Of a DNA stretch of 64,000 nucleotides, positions 18,621 to 27,299 are shown one piece after another. Below the pieces are notes generated by a model that ran no database searches, had not been told where the DNA came from, and saw only the letters and a list, made by a program, of their open reading frames with translations. A program made the translations under genes and the position numbers. The stretch's first letter is position 1. The number at the start of each line of letters is the position of its first letter. This DNA comes from an uncultured Pseudomonadota bacterium (GTDB lineage Bacteria > Pseudomonadota > Gammaproteobacteria > Burkholderiales > Thiobacillaceae). The stretch spans positions 1 through 64,000 of the forward strand of contig CAILNT010000129.1 of the NCBI GenBank assembly GCA_903835655.1, in the 5' to 3' direction.

Positions 18621-19868
18621 TTATTTCCCGACGACGTAAGGCGCACCCGCCAGCAGCCGGGTGAGGATGTCCGGGCTGGCGCAGGCGATGCGGGCGCTGA
18701 TGAGGTTCGTGTCGCTGCTCGCCACGCCCTCTTCACCCTGGGCAGCCACGGCCATGTCGAGACGCTGCACCCGGCCCTGGTCGAGTAGTTTCAGCACGGA
18801 GGCACGGCCGCCGTCATCGCCCAGCAGGCAGGCGCGCGGCAACAGCACGGCGGAATCGGCGCGGAACACTTCCAACCGAGCCGAGGCGCGGGTTCCCGGT
18901 TGCAGCGCCACCCGCTCCCCTCCCCCCTGGGGGCAAGCAGCGACTTGGCAGGCGCCCTTTGCCTGCCTAGTCGATTGCTTGGTAGTTCCATCAGAGGGGC
19001 TGGGGGAGAGTGTGTTCTTGCTTTTTGCTTCGAAGCGGGCCATGCCTTGCCCCACTGCCTCCGGCCAGGGATTGAGCGGCAAGTTCTCCTGGCCGATGTG
19101 GAGTGTCTTGGGATGCAGGCCATCCGGCACGTTCACCAGCAAGCGTACCCCGGCGGACAGATCCATCACCTTGATCAGCGACTTGCCGGGTGCGGCCAGA
19201 TCGCCGGGCTGGGCCAGGCGTTGCGTCACCACGCCGTCGAAGGGCGCTGTGATGACGCCGTAGCGCAGGTTCTCCCGCGCCGCGCCGGCCTGCGCTACTG
19301 TGGCTTGCAACAGGGCACGAAAACTCTTCACCGCGTTGCCGGCGGCGGTTTCACGGGCGCGCGCCGCTTCCAGTCCGGCCTGACCCGTTTGCACCTGTTC
19401 CAAGGACACGCCACCGATGGCGAGCAACGATTCCATGCGCTGGTTGCGTTCCTGCTCGGCCTTCAGGTTGCTACGGGCGGCGGCCAGGTCGGCGGCGAAA
19501 CTGCTTTCCTGCAAACGCACCCGCGCCAGTTCCGCATCGGCGCGCAAACGGTCGGCATCGGCCTGAGCCAGGTCCAGGCGCACCAGCACGTCGCCTTTCT
19601 TGAAGCGGTCGCCTTCGAGGCGGGTCAACTCGGTGATGTTGGCGGAGAAGCGGCTGGCCAACATCGCCTCGCGCACGGCTTGCACCTCGACACTGGCGGG
19701 CAGGGTCAGCGATACCGGCCCGGCGCTGAGCTGGCGGGATTCCACTACCACGGCGGGGATGCCGGCGCGGGGGCGTTCGGCCACTTGGGCGCGCTTGTGT
19801 TTGACGGCCAGCATGGCGCCGCCGAGCAATGCCAGGAGGAGGATGGCGATCAGGAGTTGCTTTTTCAT
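18621..19868 (-). CDS. RND efflux adaptor (membrane fusion protein)
   Basis: 415 residues: N-terminal signal or anchor (LLIAILLLALLGGAMLAV), lipoyl half 'LEGDRFKKGDVLVRLDLAQ', alpha-hairpin (about residues 115-185), second lipoyl half 'GVITAPFDGVVTQRLAQPGD' and a beta-barrel. It bridges the inner membrane pump and the outer membrane channel. About 38 residues, including 'SDGTTKQSTRQAKGA' and 'QVAACPQGGGERV', interrupt the beta-barrel region; their DNA looks like an inserted G/C-tract palindromic element, yet the frame is kept. It overlaps the tolC-like gene by 4 nt. Confidence 0.88.
   Translation of the reverse strand: MKKQLLIAILLLALLGGAMLAVKHKRAQVAERPRAGIPAVVVESRQLSAGPVSLTLPASVEVQAVREAMLASRFSANITELTRLEGDRFKKGDVLVRLDLAQADADRLRADAELARVRLQESSFAADLAAARSNLKAEQERNQRMESLLAIGGVSLEQVQTGQAGLEAARARETAAGNAVKSFRALLQATVAQAGAARENLRYGVITAPFDGVVTQRLAQPGDLAAPGKSLIKVMDLSAGVRLLVNVPDGLHPKTLHIGQENLPLNPWPEAVGQGMARFEAKSKNTLSPSPSDGTTKQSTRQAKGACQVAACPQGGGERVALQPGTRASARLEVFRADSAVLLPRACLLGDDGGRASVLKLLDQGRVQRLDMAVAAQGEEGVASSDTNLISARIACASPDILTRLLAGAPYVVGK
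18905..19020. repeat. In-frame palindromic insert within the adaptor gene
   Basis: C-rich CTCCCCTCCCCCC at one end and its G-rich counterpart GGGGCTGGGGGAGAG at the other bracket about 115 bp. Protein conservation on both sides ('LNPWPEAVGQGMARF' and 'VALQPGTRASARLEV') resumes normally, so the piece looks inserted. It is a small repeat of a type often seen between genes in beta- and gammaproteobacteria; the edges are approximate. Confidence 0.5.
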
Positions 19869-21124
19869 TTGGTATCCAATGCTTCGATGTATCCGGCTTC
19901 TGCTGTACCCGCCAGCACCTGGGCGGCGGACCAGGCATAGGCGGCCTGGGCACGACTGCTGGCGAGGCGGTATTCGGCGTCGAGCAGGTCGCGCTCAGTG
20001 CGCAGCAGGTTTTCCAGGGTCTGCGCGCCCAGGCGGGTCTTTTCCCGTTCCACGGCGACAACCTCGGTGCGGTAGGCGACCTCCGCGTCCAGGGCGGCCA
20101 CGCCGGCGCGGGCGCTGGCATACGCGGCTTTCAGGCTGGCGAGTTGTTTCGCCGTGTCGCGCTCACTGGCGCGGCGTTCGTCATCCGCGACGCGTGCCCG
20201 GGCCGATTCGGCATCGGTCGATCGCCAGCCGCTGGGGGTGAGCGGCACGGACAGTTGCACGCCGGCTTCCCACACCGCGTTGTCGGCGCCGCCGCCGTGC
20301 TGATCGAACCAACTGCCGTTCAGGGACAGTTGCGGGCGATTGCCGCGGCGGGCCTCCTCGGCACGAGCGCGGGCAGCAACGGCACGGGTAGCGGCCAGCT
20401 TTACCGGCAGGGTTTCGGACAGGGCGTATTCACGCCAGGCCGGCAACGGGATGTTCGTATCGGCGGGATGACTGCGCTGGCCACTGGCTTCCTCCAGTTC
20501 TGCCAGGGCGGACTCCACCTGGGCGGTCAACAGCGCCTCGTCGGCCAGCACCCGTTGGTATTCACTCTCGGCCAGGCGCTGATTTACTCTTGCGCTCTTG
20601 CCCAGCGCGACTTCCTTCACCAGGCGGTCGCGAAAGACCATCACGCTGGCCTTGAGTTTGCCTAGCGCCTCGCTTTGCCGGATCAGGGCTTGCAGGCGGA
20701 ACCAGGCGGAGGCGGTCTGGTGCATATGAGCGAGACGATCCTGAGCCTCGATTAGACGTGCGGCTTGCAGGTTGCTTTGTGCCCGCTCTCGCGCTTTCGC
20801 CACCGTGCCGAACACGTCCACCGGCAGGCTATAGATCACTCCGGCACGAGCGATGTCGCGGCTGGTGTCGGCCGGCATCGGGTCGCCGGGGGAATACATG
20901 CCCACTACTCGCGGATGCTCATACCGGGACAGCCCGGCCACCAGGCTACCCTGGCCGTAGTAGCGGGCTTCGGCGGCTTTGAGATCATCTCCAGCGGCGG
21001 ACACATCGCCAGCGCGAGCGGCGGCGCGGGGATGGTCCAGGCTGGCGCGGAGCAGATCCGACAAATTGTTTGCCTGGGCGCCGAGAGTGACCAGTAACAG
21101 TGTCAATAGAGGGAGGAACTTCAC
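19865..21124 (-). CDS. TolC-family outer membrane efflux protein
   Basis: 419 residues with a signal peptide (FLPLLTLLLVTLGAQA) and two repeats of long coiled-coil hairpins rich in Ala, Arg and Glu, the pattern of the TolC/OprM channel family (for example 'AYASARAGVAALDAEVAYRT' and 'TLENLLRTERDLLDAEYRLA'). It is the exit duct for the pump below. The start is GTG, overlapping the tetR stop, with AAGGAAAG just upstream. Confidence 0.86.
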   Translation of the reverse strand: MKFLPLLTLLLVTLGAQANNLSDLLRASLDHPRAAARAGDVSAAGDDLKAAEARYYGQGSLVAGLSRYEHPRVVGMYSPGDPMPADTSRDIARAGVIYSLPVDVFGTVAKARERAQSNLQAARLIEAQDRLAHMHQTASAWFRLQALIRQSEALGKLKASVMVFRDRLVKEVALGKSARVNQRLAESEYQRVLADEALLTAQVESALAELEEASGQRSHPADTNIPLPAWREYALSETLPVKLAATRAVAARARAEEARRGNRPQLSLNGSWFDQHGGGADNAVWEAGVQLSVPLTPSGWRSTDAESARARVADDERRASERDTAKQLASLKAAYASARAGVAALDAEVAYRTEVVAVEREKTRLGAQTLENLLRTERDLLDAEYRLASSRAQAAYAWSAAQVLAGTAEAGYIEALDTK

Positions 21125-21753
21125 GAACTTTCCTTGGCCGCGCCGATGGCGGCGAGATAGAGAGGAAACAGTTGTCGGCCGGTCGCCACCGGATCGGCGA
21201 CGACGCCCAGCACGCAGGACTGAAAGGCCAGGCCTTGGATGCAGGTCAGCAGCAGCTTGGCGGCGGCCGGCGCCTGCAAATCGGCGCGCACTTCATCCAA
21301 CTCGGCCGCCTCGGCGAGCCATAGTGCCAACTGTCCCTCGCAGCCTTGCACCATCGCCTGCAAACGCGCATGTAATCGGGGATAGGGATGATGGAAGGTG
21401 TCGGAGAAGAACAACCGGGGCACCGACGGGTAGGCGGAAAACAATGCCATGTAGGCACTGAATATGCGCGTTACCTCAGCCAGGGGCGAGGCACCCGGAA
21501 CGGGCTGGAATACCACGCCCAGCTGTGCCTGAAGCCAGTCCAGCACGGCAACCCAGATCGCCTCCTTGTTGGGGAAGTGGCGGAACACCGCACCCTGGGT
21601 CAGCCCCATGTGTTCGGCGATGGCCTGGGTAGTGATGGCCTCCACCCCGCGCTCCTGTGCCAATGTCAGCACGGTGAGTACGATTTCCTGCTGGCGGTCT
21701 CCAGTGGAACGGCGGATGGGCGGATGGGCGGGGGCTTCGACAACAGAGGTCAT
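21121..21753 (-). CDS. TetR-family regulator of the efflux operon
   Basis: 210 residues; N-terminal helix-turn-helix 'ITTQAIAEHMGLTQGAVFRHFPNKEAI' (residues about 40-66) typical of TetR repressors, followed by a helical ligand-binding domain. It is the first gene of the tetR-tolC-MFP-RND operon and probably represses it until an inducer binds. ATG 21753 was chosen over an upstream TTG. A 20-bp imperfect palindrome 30 nt ahead of the start is a candidate operator. Confidence 0.87.
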   Translation of the reverse strand: MTSVVEAPAHPPIRRSTGDRQQEIVLTVLTLAQERGVEAITTQAIAEHMGLTQGAVFRHFPNKEAIWVAVLDWLQAQLGVVFQPVPGASPLAEVTRIFSAYMALFSAYPSVPRLFFSDTFHHPYPRLHARLQAMVQGCEGQLALWLAEAAELDEVRADLQAPAAAKLLLTCIQGLAFQSCVLGVVADPVATGRQLFPLYLAAIGAAKESS

Positions 21754-21782
21754 GATGGGATGGATGTGCAATGGCAATAAGA

Positions 21783-21802
21783 TAGTAATTGATTACATAC
21801 TA
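21783..21802. promoter_or_regulatory. Candidate TetR operator
   Basis: TAGTAATTGATTACATACTA is an imperfect inverted repeat (outer TAGTA/TACTA arms, inner ATT/GAT region) in an AT-rich patch 30 nt upstream of the TetR start. Its position suits autorepression. The rest of 21803-22040 shows no gene. Confidence 0.4.
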
Positions 21803-22043
21803 ACTCTAATCCAGACAGAGTGTGGTCACAAGCGTCAGGATCTGGTTGGCCACGCCCAGCCAGGTTGCGGCGTGGCCACTCTCAGGGTAGTAACCGTGTA
21901 ATACCGACATGGAGCGCCATGGCGACAAGTCCCCCAAGGGCGTACACACACGGCAAGGCACCCGAGGTCGTAATTCCGCGTGGACACCAATCTTTGAAGA
22001 AAATCAGCTTCGCCAGCGGTAGTGGATAGTAGACAACCTTCAC

Positions 22044-22224
22044 GAATCCGGCGTCCTCCCTGCGAGGGCAGCGGAGTCGTTGGCGGGTAACCGCCTTACG
22101 AATCCGGCGTGCCCCTTGCGGGTACAGCGGAGTCGTTGGCGGGTAACCGCCTTACGAATCCGGCGTCCTCCTTGCGAGGGCAGCGGAGTCGTTGGCGGGT
22201 AACCGCCTTACGAATCCGGCGGGG
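22044..22224. repeat. 56-bp tandem repeat, three full copies plus a partial
   Basis: GAATCCGGCG recurs at 22044, 22100, 22156 and 22212, a strict 56-bp period. Units differ at a few positions only (for example GTCCTCC versus GTGCCCC after the start). Each carries the GGCGGGTAACCGCC palindrome. The array ends abruptly inside the last bases before the DUF484 stop codon. Same family as 11821-11920 and 12184-12240. Confidence 0.88.
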
Positions 22225-22232
22225 CGCTGCGC

Positions 22233-22886
22233 CTAGACGAAGCGGGCGCAGGCGGCCGCGGCCAGATCCGACAGCCAGGTCAGGTAGAGCGTGCCCATTT
22301 CCGGGTAGAAACGCCTGCCGTCTTCGGAAGCCAGCACCATGAGGCCGTTGAGCCTGCCTTCCTTGAGCGGTGCCAGGGCAAAGGATTTCTGATGCGCACC
22401 CACTTCGCCAAACCAGCCGCGCACCTCCTCGGGCACGTCGGGGCCGCATTGCGGCTGGTTCAGGCCTTCGACCAGCACCTGGATATCGACGCTCACGCCG
22501 GAAAATTCCGGCCCGGGCACCTCGGGTGCATGATCCGTCCAGATACGCATGACGGCATGGGGCACCGCGAAACTTTCGGATAGGCTGAGATAAAATGACT
22601 GCAAGGCCACTTCCAGCGTTTTGGCGCGCATCAGCGCCAGGGACAGCTTGTGCAGCTTATCGCCGATGGCATCGTTCTCCTCGGCAAAGCGAATGAAGTC
22701 GCGCAATTTCAGATCCTGGTCGCGCGCCTTTTCACGCAGCGCGATCACCTGGCGCTCGCCCAGCGAGATCGCCTGGCCGCTGAAAGGATGCGGCACCGTG
22801 ATGTCGGCAAGGATTTCCGGGTTGCCGAGGAAATAATCCGGGTTGAGGGTAAGGAATTCGCTGATCTGTTCGGAGGTGAGGGTCAT
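22233..22886 (-). CDS. DUF484 family protein (GAF-like)
   Basis: 217 residues, the usual length for DUF484. The opening 'MTLTSEQISEFLTLNPDYFL' and 'SLGERQVIALREKARDQDLK' are the conserved N-terminal helix of the family; the rest resembles a GAF fold. Function is not established; the gene is very often found between dapF and xerC. Here dapF is upstream but no xerC follows, and the 56-bp repeat array takes its place. ATG 22886 matches the family start; more codons are open upstream. Confidence 0.85.
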   Translation of the reverse strand: MTLTSEQISEFLTLNPDYFLGNPEILADITVPHPFSGQAISLGERQVIALREKARDQDLKLRDFIRFAEENDAIGDKLHKLSLALMRAKTLEVALQSFYLSLSESFAVPHAVMRIWTDHAPEVPGPEFSGVSVDIQVLVEGLNQPQCGPDVPEEVRGWFGEVGAHQKSFALAPLKEGRLNGLMVLASEDGRRFYPEMGTLYLTWLSDLAAAACARFV

Positions 22887-22994
22887 GGGTGTAAGTCGGT
22901 TTGGATGGAGGAGACGGCATCGCTTACACGATACTACGCATAAGGTCCGAGTAAGCGCGAGCCGTCGACCAGCGCGCCACTGCAACCGGGTCGG

Positions 22995-23825
22995 TCATAG
23001 TTCGATCTCGCCCCGGAAAACGGTCACGGCCGGGCCGGTGAGGAAGACCGGGTGGCCAGGGCCGGCCCAGCGAATGACAAGGTCGCCGCCAAGGGCGTGG
23101 ACCCGCACGGGGCTGTCGAGCAGGCAGCGACGTATGCCCGCGACCACGGCGGCGCAGGCGCCGGTGCCGCAGGCCAGGGTCTCGCCGGTGCCGCGTTCGA
23201 ACACGCGCAATTTGATCTCGCGTCGATGCAGTATCTGCATGAAGCCGACGTTGACCCGTTCCGGAAAGCGGGCGTGGTGTTCGATCCGTGCACCCAGTTC
23301 CCGCACCGGCGCGGCATCGGCGTCACAGACTACGCGCACGGCATGGGGATTGCCCATGGACAGGACCGAGAGCTCGATGGGCTCGCCGTCGACGTCGATC
23401 ACATAGGCGTCCGCCGGCGCCTCCGCCTGGAAAGGAATCTCGGCCGGGGCGAAGCGCGGCGGCCCCATGTCCACGGTGACCTGGCCATCGTCCTCCAGGC
23501 GCGGGACGATGATGCCGGAAGCGGTTTCCACACGGATTTCCCGCTTCGAAGTCAGTCCCCGCTCGTGCACGAAACGAGCGAAACAGCGCGCACCGTTACC
23601 GCACTGCTGCACCTCGCCGCCGTCGGCGTTGAATATGCGGTAGCGGAAATCGCATCCGTCCTGGCTGGCCACCTCCACCAGCAGTATCTGGTCGCAGCCG
23701 ATGCCGAAATGGCGCTCAGCCAGGGCCCGGTACTGGGCGGGAGCCAGGTCGATGTACCGGGTGACGCCGTCGAGCACGACGAAGTCGTTGCCCGCACCCT
23801 GCATCTTGGTGAATTCGAGTCTCAT
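22995..23825 (-). CDS. dapF: Diaminopimelate epimerase DapF
   Basis: Interconverts LL- and meso-diaminopimelate for lysine and cell wall synthesis. 276 residues with the two catalytic cysteines in '[13 protein letters not shown]' (near residue 73) and '[14 protein letters not shown]' (near residue 222), and the N-terminal signature '[15 protein letters not shown]'. Its product feeds MurE, whose DNPR motif accepts meso-DAP. The start overlaps the stop of the CoA-binding gene (ATGA). Confidence 0.97.
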   Translation of the reverse strand: MRLEFTKMQGAGNDFVVLDGVTRYIDLAPAQYRALAERHFGIGCDQILLVEVASQDGCDFRYRIFNADGGEVQQCGNGARCFARFVHERGLTSKREIRVETASGIIVPRLEDDGQVTVDMGPPRFAPAEIPFQAEAPADAYVIDVDGEPIELSVLSMGNPHAVRVVCDADAAPVRELGARIEHHARFPERVNVGFMQILHRREIKLRVFERGTGETLACGTGACAAVVAGIRRCLLDSPVRVHALGGDLVIRWAGPGHPVFLTGPAVTVFRGEIEL

Positions 23826-24274
23826 GAGGCTATCGTCGCCAGGTTCACGGCGGAAAGCCGTACCCGGTCCTTCCAGATGCAGCGGTCCATCACCACGGTC
23901 AATCCCTGCGCGCGGGCATGCCGGGCGGCGGCTTCATGAACGATGCCTTCCTGGATCCAGATCGCCGGCGCGCCATGAGTTTGCCCTAGGGCCAGAATTT
24001 CCGCCACCACACCGGGGATGGCCGCCGAGTCGCGGAACACGTTGACCAGGTCCACCGGGAAGGGGATGTCGGCCAGCCTGGCATAGGTCTTCTCGCCGAG
24101 TATGGCACCGGTCGCGGGGCGTACCGGCACGATGCGGTAACCGAGGCCCTGCATGGCTCGCGAGACGGCAAAGCTCGGCCGGTCCGGCTTGGGCGAGAGA
24201 CCGACCACGGCGATGGTCTTCACGCGCGCGAGCAGCGCCGCAATATCTTCAAGGGTGGGATTCTGAAAATTCAT
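23822..24274 (-). CDS. CoA-binding domain protein (YccU-like)
   Basis: 150 residues forming one Rossmann-like CoA-binding domain: '[20 protein letters not shown]' near residue 21 and '[20 protein letters not shown]' near the C terminus. Members are single-domain relatives of succinyl-CoA synthetase alpha subunits without a known reaction. Overlapping ATGA junctions on both sides place it in one transcript with the GNAT gene and dapF. Confidence 0.85.
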   Translation of the reverse strand: MNFQNPTLEDIAALLARVKTIAVVGLSPKPDRPSFAVSRAMQGLGYRIVPVRPATGAILGEKTYARLADIPFPVDLVNVFRDSAAIPGVVAEILALGQTHGAPAIWIQEGIVHEAAARHARAQGLTVVMDRCIWKDRVRLSAVNLATIAS

Positions 24275-24810
24275 GGTAGCGCCCTGGTCATGACATAGTC
24301 GTCCATCACGAAACCCCCGCCGATGTCCTCCAGGTGAATGGTGGACACCGTGAAGCCGTGTTTGAGATAGGCATCGATGCCGCCCTGATTTTGTCGGTTC
24401 ACCCGCAACACCAGGCGGGTGTGGCCGCGCCTCGCCGCGCGTGATGCGACCTCGCGGATCAGCGCGCCGCCGATGCCCTGGCGCTGCCAGTCGAGATCGA
24501 CATAGAGTTGGTCGAGCTTGTAATCGCCCTCGGCCAGCGGCTCGCCGTGAGCGAAGCCCACGAGATCACCGCCTCCAGCCCGTTCGCCGGAGTCCGGATT
24601 CACCCGCGCGGCCAGCCAGAGGTCGCCACGGGCCAGGAGCTGGCGTACCAGGTCGGGTTTGTAGCGGCGCTCCAGCATGTACTCGATCTGCCGCGGCGTG
24701 ATGATGCCGGTGTAGTGTGCACGCCAGACGCGCCCGGCCAGTTCCACCAGTGCTTCGGCCTCTTCCGGGCGCAGGGGGCCCAGCGAGAGAGTGTCGATAT
24801 GCGTCGTCAT
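24271..24810 (-). CDS. GNAT-family N-acetyltransferase
   Basis: 179 residues with an acetyl-CoA-binding core 'LYVDLDWQRQGIGGALIREV' (R-Q-G-I-G-G pyrophosphate loop, about residue 105) and the following helix. The acceptor is unknown. ATG 24810 was chosen because the conserved fold begins shortly after it; the longer upstream frame is dut read in a different frame. It lies 28 nt after dut. Confidence 0.83.
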   Translation of the reverse strand: MTTHIDTLSLGPLRPEEAEALVELAGRVWRAHYTGIITPRQIEYMLERRYKPDLVRQLLARGDLWLAARVNPDSGERAGGGDLVGFAHGEPLAEGDYKLDQLYVDLDWQRQGIGGALIREVASRAARRGHTRLVLRVNRQNQGGIDAYLKHGFTVSTIHLEDIGGGFVMDDYVMTRALP

Positions 24811-24838
24811 GCGGGCCAGTGCCTCCCGTCTTCCGCGG

Positions 24839-25276
24839 CTAGCGCCCGGTGCTGCCGAAGCCGTTTTCGCCGCGATGGCTGGCGTCGAAGTCTTCGACCA
24901 GATTGAACCGGGCCTGCACCACCGGGACGATGACCATCTGGGCGATGCGCTCCAGGGGCTCGATGGTGAAGGGCTCCTGGCCACGGTTCCAGAGCGAGAC
25001 CATGAGCTGGCCCTGGTAATCGGAATCGATCAGGCCGACCAGATTGCCCAGAACCACGCCGTGCTTATGCCCCAGGCCGGAGCGCGGCAAGATCATGGCG
25101 GCATAGCCTGGATCGGCCAGGTGTATGGCCAGGCCGGTGGGAATCAACCGGGTCTCGCCGGGATCGAGGCGGATGGCCGCGTCCAGGCAGGCGCGCAGGT
25201 CGAGGCCGGCGCTGCCGGGTGTGGCGTACCGGGGTTCGCCGACCCGGGGGTCGAGAATTTTCAGGTCGATTTGCAT
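24839..25276 (-). CDS. dut: dUTP diphosphatase Dut
   Basis: Hydrolyses dUTP to dUMP and pyrophosphate, keeping uracil out of DNA and supplying the dTMP pathway. 145 residues, trimeric dUTPase type. Motifs in order: '[11 protein letters not shown]', '[15 protein letters not shown]', '[16 protein letters not shown]', '[13 protein letters not shown]' and the C-terminal '[10 protein letters not shown]' arm. The coaBC-dut order is common in proteobacteria. Confidence 0.96.
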   Translation of the reverse strand: MQIDLKILDPRVGEPRYATPGSAGLDLRACLDAAIRLDPGETRLIPTGLAIHLADPGYAAMILPRSGLGHKHGVVLGNLVGLIDSDYQGQLMVSLWNRGQEPFTIEPLERIAQMVIVPVVQARFNLVEDFDASHRGENGFGSTGR

Positions 25277-25381
25277 GGGCTTACGGGTATCGAGTGATTG
25301 GGTGCAGGTCGGATTGGACACGATATTTTGCGCCGTAACGAGGCTTCAAGCGGAAGTCAGGTTACGCCGCACTCACCCGAC

Positions 25382-26647
25382 CTACTCGTAGTGGGTGTTG
25401 TACAACTCGGCGATGTGCGCCACCAGCTTCCTGGCCTGGGTGCGCTTGTCGGCTTTTTCCAGGACATGGCGGCCGGCCGCGTCGAGCAGGATGAGCTGCA
25501 CGGCATCGCTGCCTACGGACGCCTTGACGTCGTTGGCGACGATCAGCGGCAGATGTTTGCGGCGGCGCTTGATTTCGGCGTATTCCTCGATGTTCTCGCT
25601 CTCGGCGGCGAACCCCACGCAGAACGGTGGCTTGGGCCGGCTGCTGATACCCGCGAGGATGTCCGGGTTGGGTGCCAGTTCCAGGGTGAGGATGTGGGCG
25701 TCCTTCTTGATCTTCTGCTCGGACGGATTGAGCACGTAATAGTCGGCCACGGCGGCGACGCTGATAAAGATGTCGGCCTCATCGACGACCGCTTCGACGG
25801 CCGTGAGCATCTCCTGGGCGCTTCCCACCCGCAGGATGCGCGCCTCGCGGGGCGGTGCCAGGCAAACGCGTCCGGAAATCAGGGTGACCGAGGCGCCGGC
25901 CTCGATGGCGGCGCGAGCCACAGCGTACCCCATCTTGCCGGAACTGGCGTTGGTGAGTCCCCGCACGGCGTCGATGGCCTCATACGTGGGACCGGCGGTG
26001 ACCACCACCTTGAGGCCCTCGAACAGCTTGGGTTGGAAGTGGGCTTCCAGGGCTTCCAGGAGGAACTCGGGCTCCAGCATGCGGCCGAAGCCGACTTCAC
26101 CGCAGGCTTGCTCGCCGCTGTCCGGTCCCAGGATGGTCACGCCATCGGCGGTGAGTTGCGCAATGTTGCGTTGGGTGGCGGACGCTTCCCACATCTGCCG
26201 ATTCATGGCTGGGGCGACCAGCAGGGGACAGTCGCGGGCCAGGCACATCGTGGAGAGCAGGTCGGAGGCGGCGCCCTGCACCAGCTTGGCCAGGAAGTCG
26301 GCAGAGGCCGGCGCTACCAGGATGGCATCGGCGCCCCGCGACAGGTCGATGTGGGCCATGCCGTTGTCCACGCGTTCGTCCCAGAGGTCGCTGAACACCG
26401 GGTGGCCGGTGATGGCCTGGAAGGTGGCCGCACCCACGAAATGCCGCGCCGCTTCGCTCAATACCACCTGCACGTCGATATTTTCCTTCACCAGCAAGCG
26501 CGCCAGTTCCGCTGCCTTGTAAGCAGCCACGCCGCCGGTCACGCCCAGTACGATGCGCTTGAGATCCATGCGCTTGTCCGGCTGCTGGATTCCCCGGGTG
26601 ATGAATTCTTCCGCGGTCATCACGACCTGGCGTTGCGGCAATCCCAT
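25382..26647 (-). CDS. coaBC: Bifunctional phosphopantothenoylcysteine decarboxylase/ligase CoaBC
   Basis: Two successive steps of coenzyme A synthesis: CTP-dependent ligation of cysteine to 4'-phosphopantothenate, then decarboxylation. The N-terminal FMN-binding CoaC half contains 'VLGVTGGVAAYKAAELA' and 'LVAPAMNRQMW'; the CoaB half contains 'VVTAGPTYEAIDAVRGLTN', 'GKMGYAVA' and 'SVAAVADYY'. I used ATG 26647 because GAGGGG lies 7 nt upstream; that gives a 26-residue leader before the family start 'MDLKRIVLGVTGG' at 26569, which is the conservative alternative. Confidence 0.94.
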   Translation of the reverse strand: MGLPQRQVVMTAEEFITRGIQQPDKRMDLKRIVLGVTGGVAAYKAAELARLLVKENIDVQVVLSEAARHFVGAATFQAITGHPVFSDLWDERVDNGMAHIDLSRGADAILVAPASADFLAKLVQGAASDLLSTMCLARDCPLLVAPAMNRQMWEASATQRNIAQLTADGVTILGPDSGEQACGEVGFGRMLEPEFLLEALEAHFQPKLFEGLKVVVTAGPTYEAIDAVRGLTNASSGKMGYAVARAAIEAGASVTLISGRVCLAPPREARILRVGSAQEMLTAVEAVVDEADIFISVAAVADYYVLNPSEQKIKKDAHILTLELAPNPDILAGISSRPKPPFCVGFAAESENIEEYAEIKRRRKHLPLIVANDVKASVGSDAVQLILLDAAGRHVLEKADKRTQARKLVAHIAELYNTHYE

Positions 26648-26714
26648 GGTTCGCCCCTCGTGAGTCAACGCGGCCGATTGTAGCGCCGCCGTGCCCCTCG
26701 GCAGGATATCGGCA

Positions 26715-27254
26715 CTATGGCGACGCGCGCCCCCCGCTCACCGCAGCGAGGATGCCCCTGAGCAGGGCGGTGGGCGTGGGGGGGCAGCCGGGCACTTCCA
26801 CGTCCACCGGGATCACGTTGGCGACCTTGCCGCAGGAGGCGTAATTTTCGCCGAACATCGCGCCAACACTGCCGTGGCCACCGGCGCAATCCCCCATCGC
26901 CACCACCCATTTCGGTTCCGGCGTGGCATCAAAAGTGCGCTTCAGCGCGGTTTCCAGGTTGCGCGACACCGGGCCTGTGACCAGCAGCAGGTCGACATGC
27001 CGGGGGCTCGCGGCAAACTTCACGCCCAGGCCCTCGATGTTGTAATGCGCCCCACCCAGGGCGTGAATCTCAAGTTCACAGCCGTTGCAGGAGCCGGCGT
27101 CGACGTGACGGATGGTCACCGCCGACCCGAACACCTTAAGGATTTCCGCGTGCAGCGCCTGTTCGCACGTGCGCAGGTTCGGATCGGCCAAGGGTGCTGG
27201 CTCGGAGACGATGCCGGTCTTGAAGATCTTTTGCAGTATGAGTCGGGTGGCCAT
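26715..27254 (-). CDS. Small subunit of Hyf-like membrane complex (HyfI/NuoB type)
   Basis: 179 residues related to HycG/HyfI and complex I NuoB, which carry the 4Fe-4S cluster next to the quinone or NiFe site. All four ligand cysteines are visible: C56 and C59 in 'DAGSCNGCELEIHALGG', C123 in 'VAMGDCAGGHG' and C157 in 'EVPGCPPTPTALL'. So the electron-carrying cluster is kept although the partner large subunit has lost its metal site. ATG 27254 is chosen; in-frame codons upstream are written in 7-bp repeats. Last gene of the operon. Confidence 0.9.
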   Translation of the reverse strand: MATRLILQKIFKTGIVSEPAPLADPNLRTCEQALHAEILKVFGSAVTIRHVDAGSCNGCELEIHALGGAHYNIEGLGVKFAASPRHVDLLLVTGPVSRNLETALKRTFDATPEPKWVVAMGDCAGGHGSVGAMFGENYASCGKVANVIPVDVEVPGCPPTPTALLRGILAAVSGGRASP

Positions 27255-27282
27255 GGGAGTGGGGAGCGGTGAGCGGGGAGTG
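27255..27282. repeat. Heptamer tandem repeat between the large and small subunit genes
   Basis: GGGAGTG, GGGAGCG, GTGAGCG, GGGAGTG: four 7-bp units filling the junction directly ahead of the small-subunit start codon. Confidence 0.75.
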
Positions 27283-27299
27283 GTGTTACCGCTCACCCA

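Noticed and set aside
22044-22224. Possible CRISPR array (regular direct repeats)
   Set aside because: The 56-bp units abut with no unique spacers and no cas genes are nearby; it is a plain tandem repeat of REP-like units.
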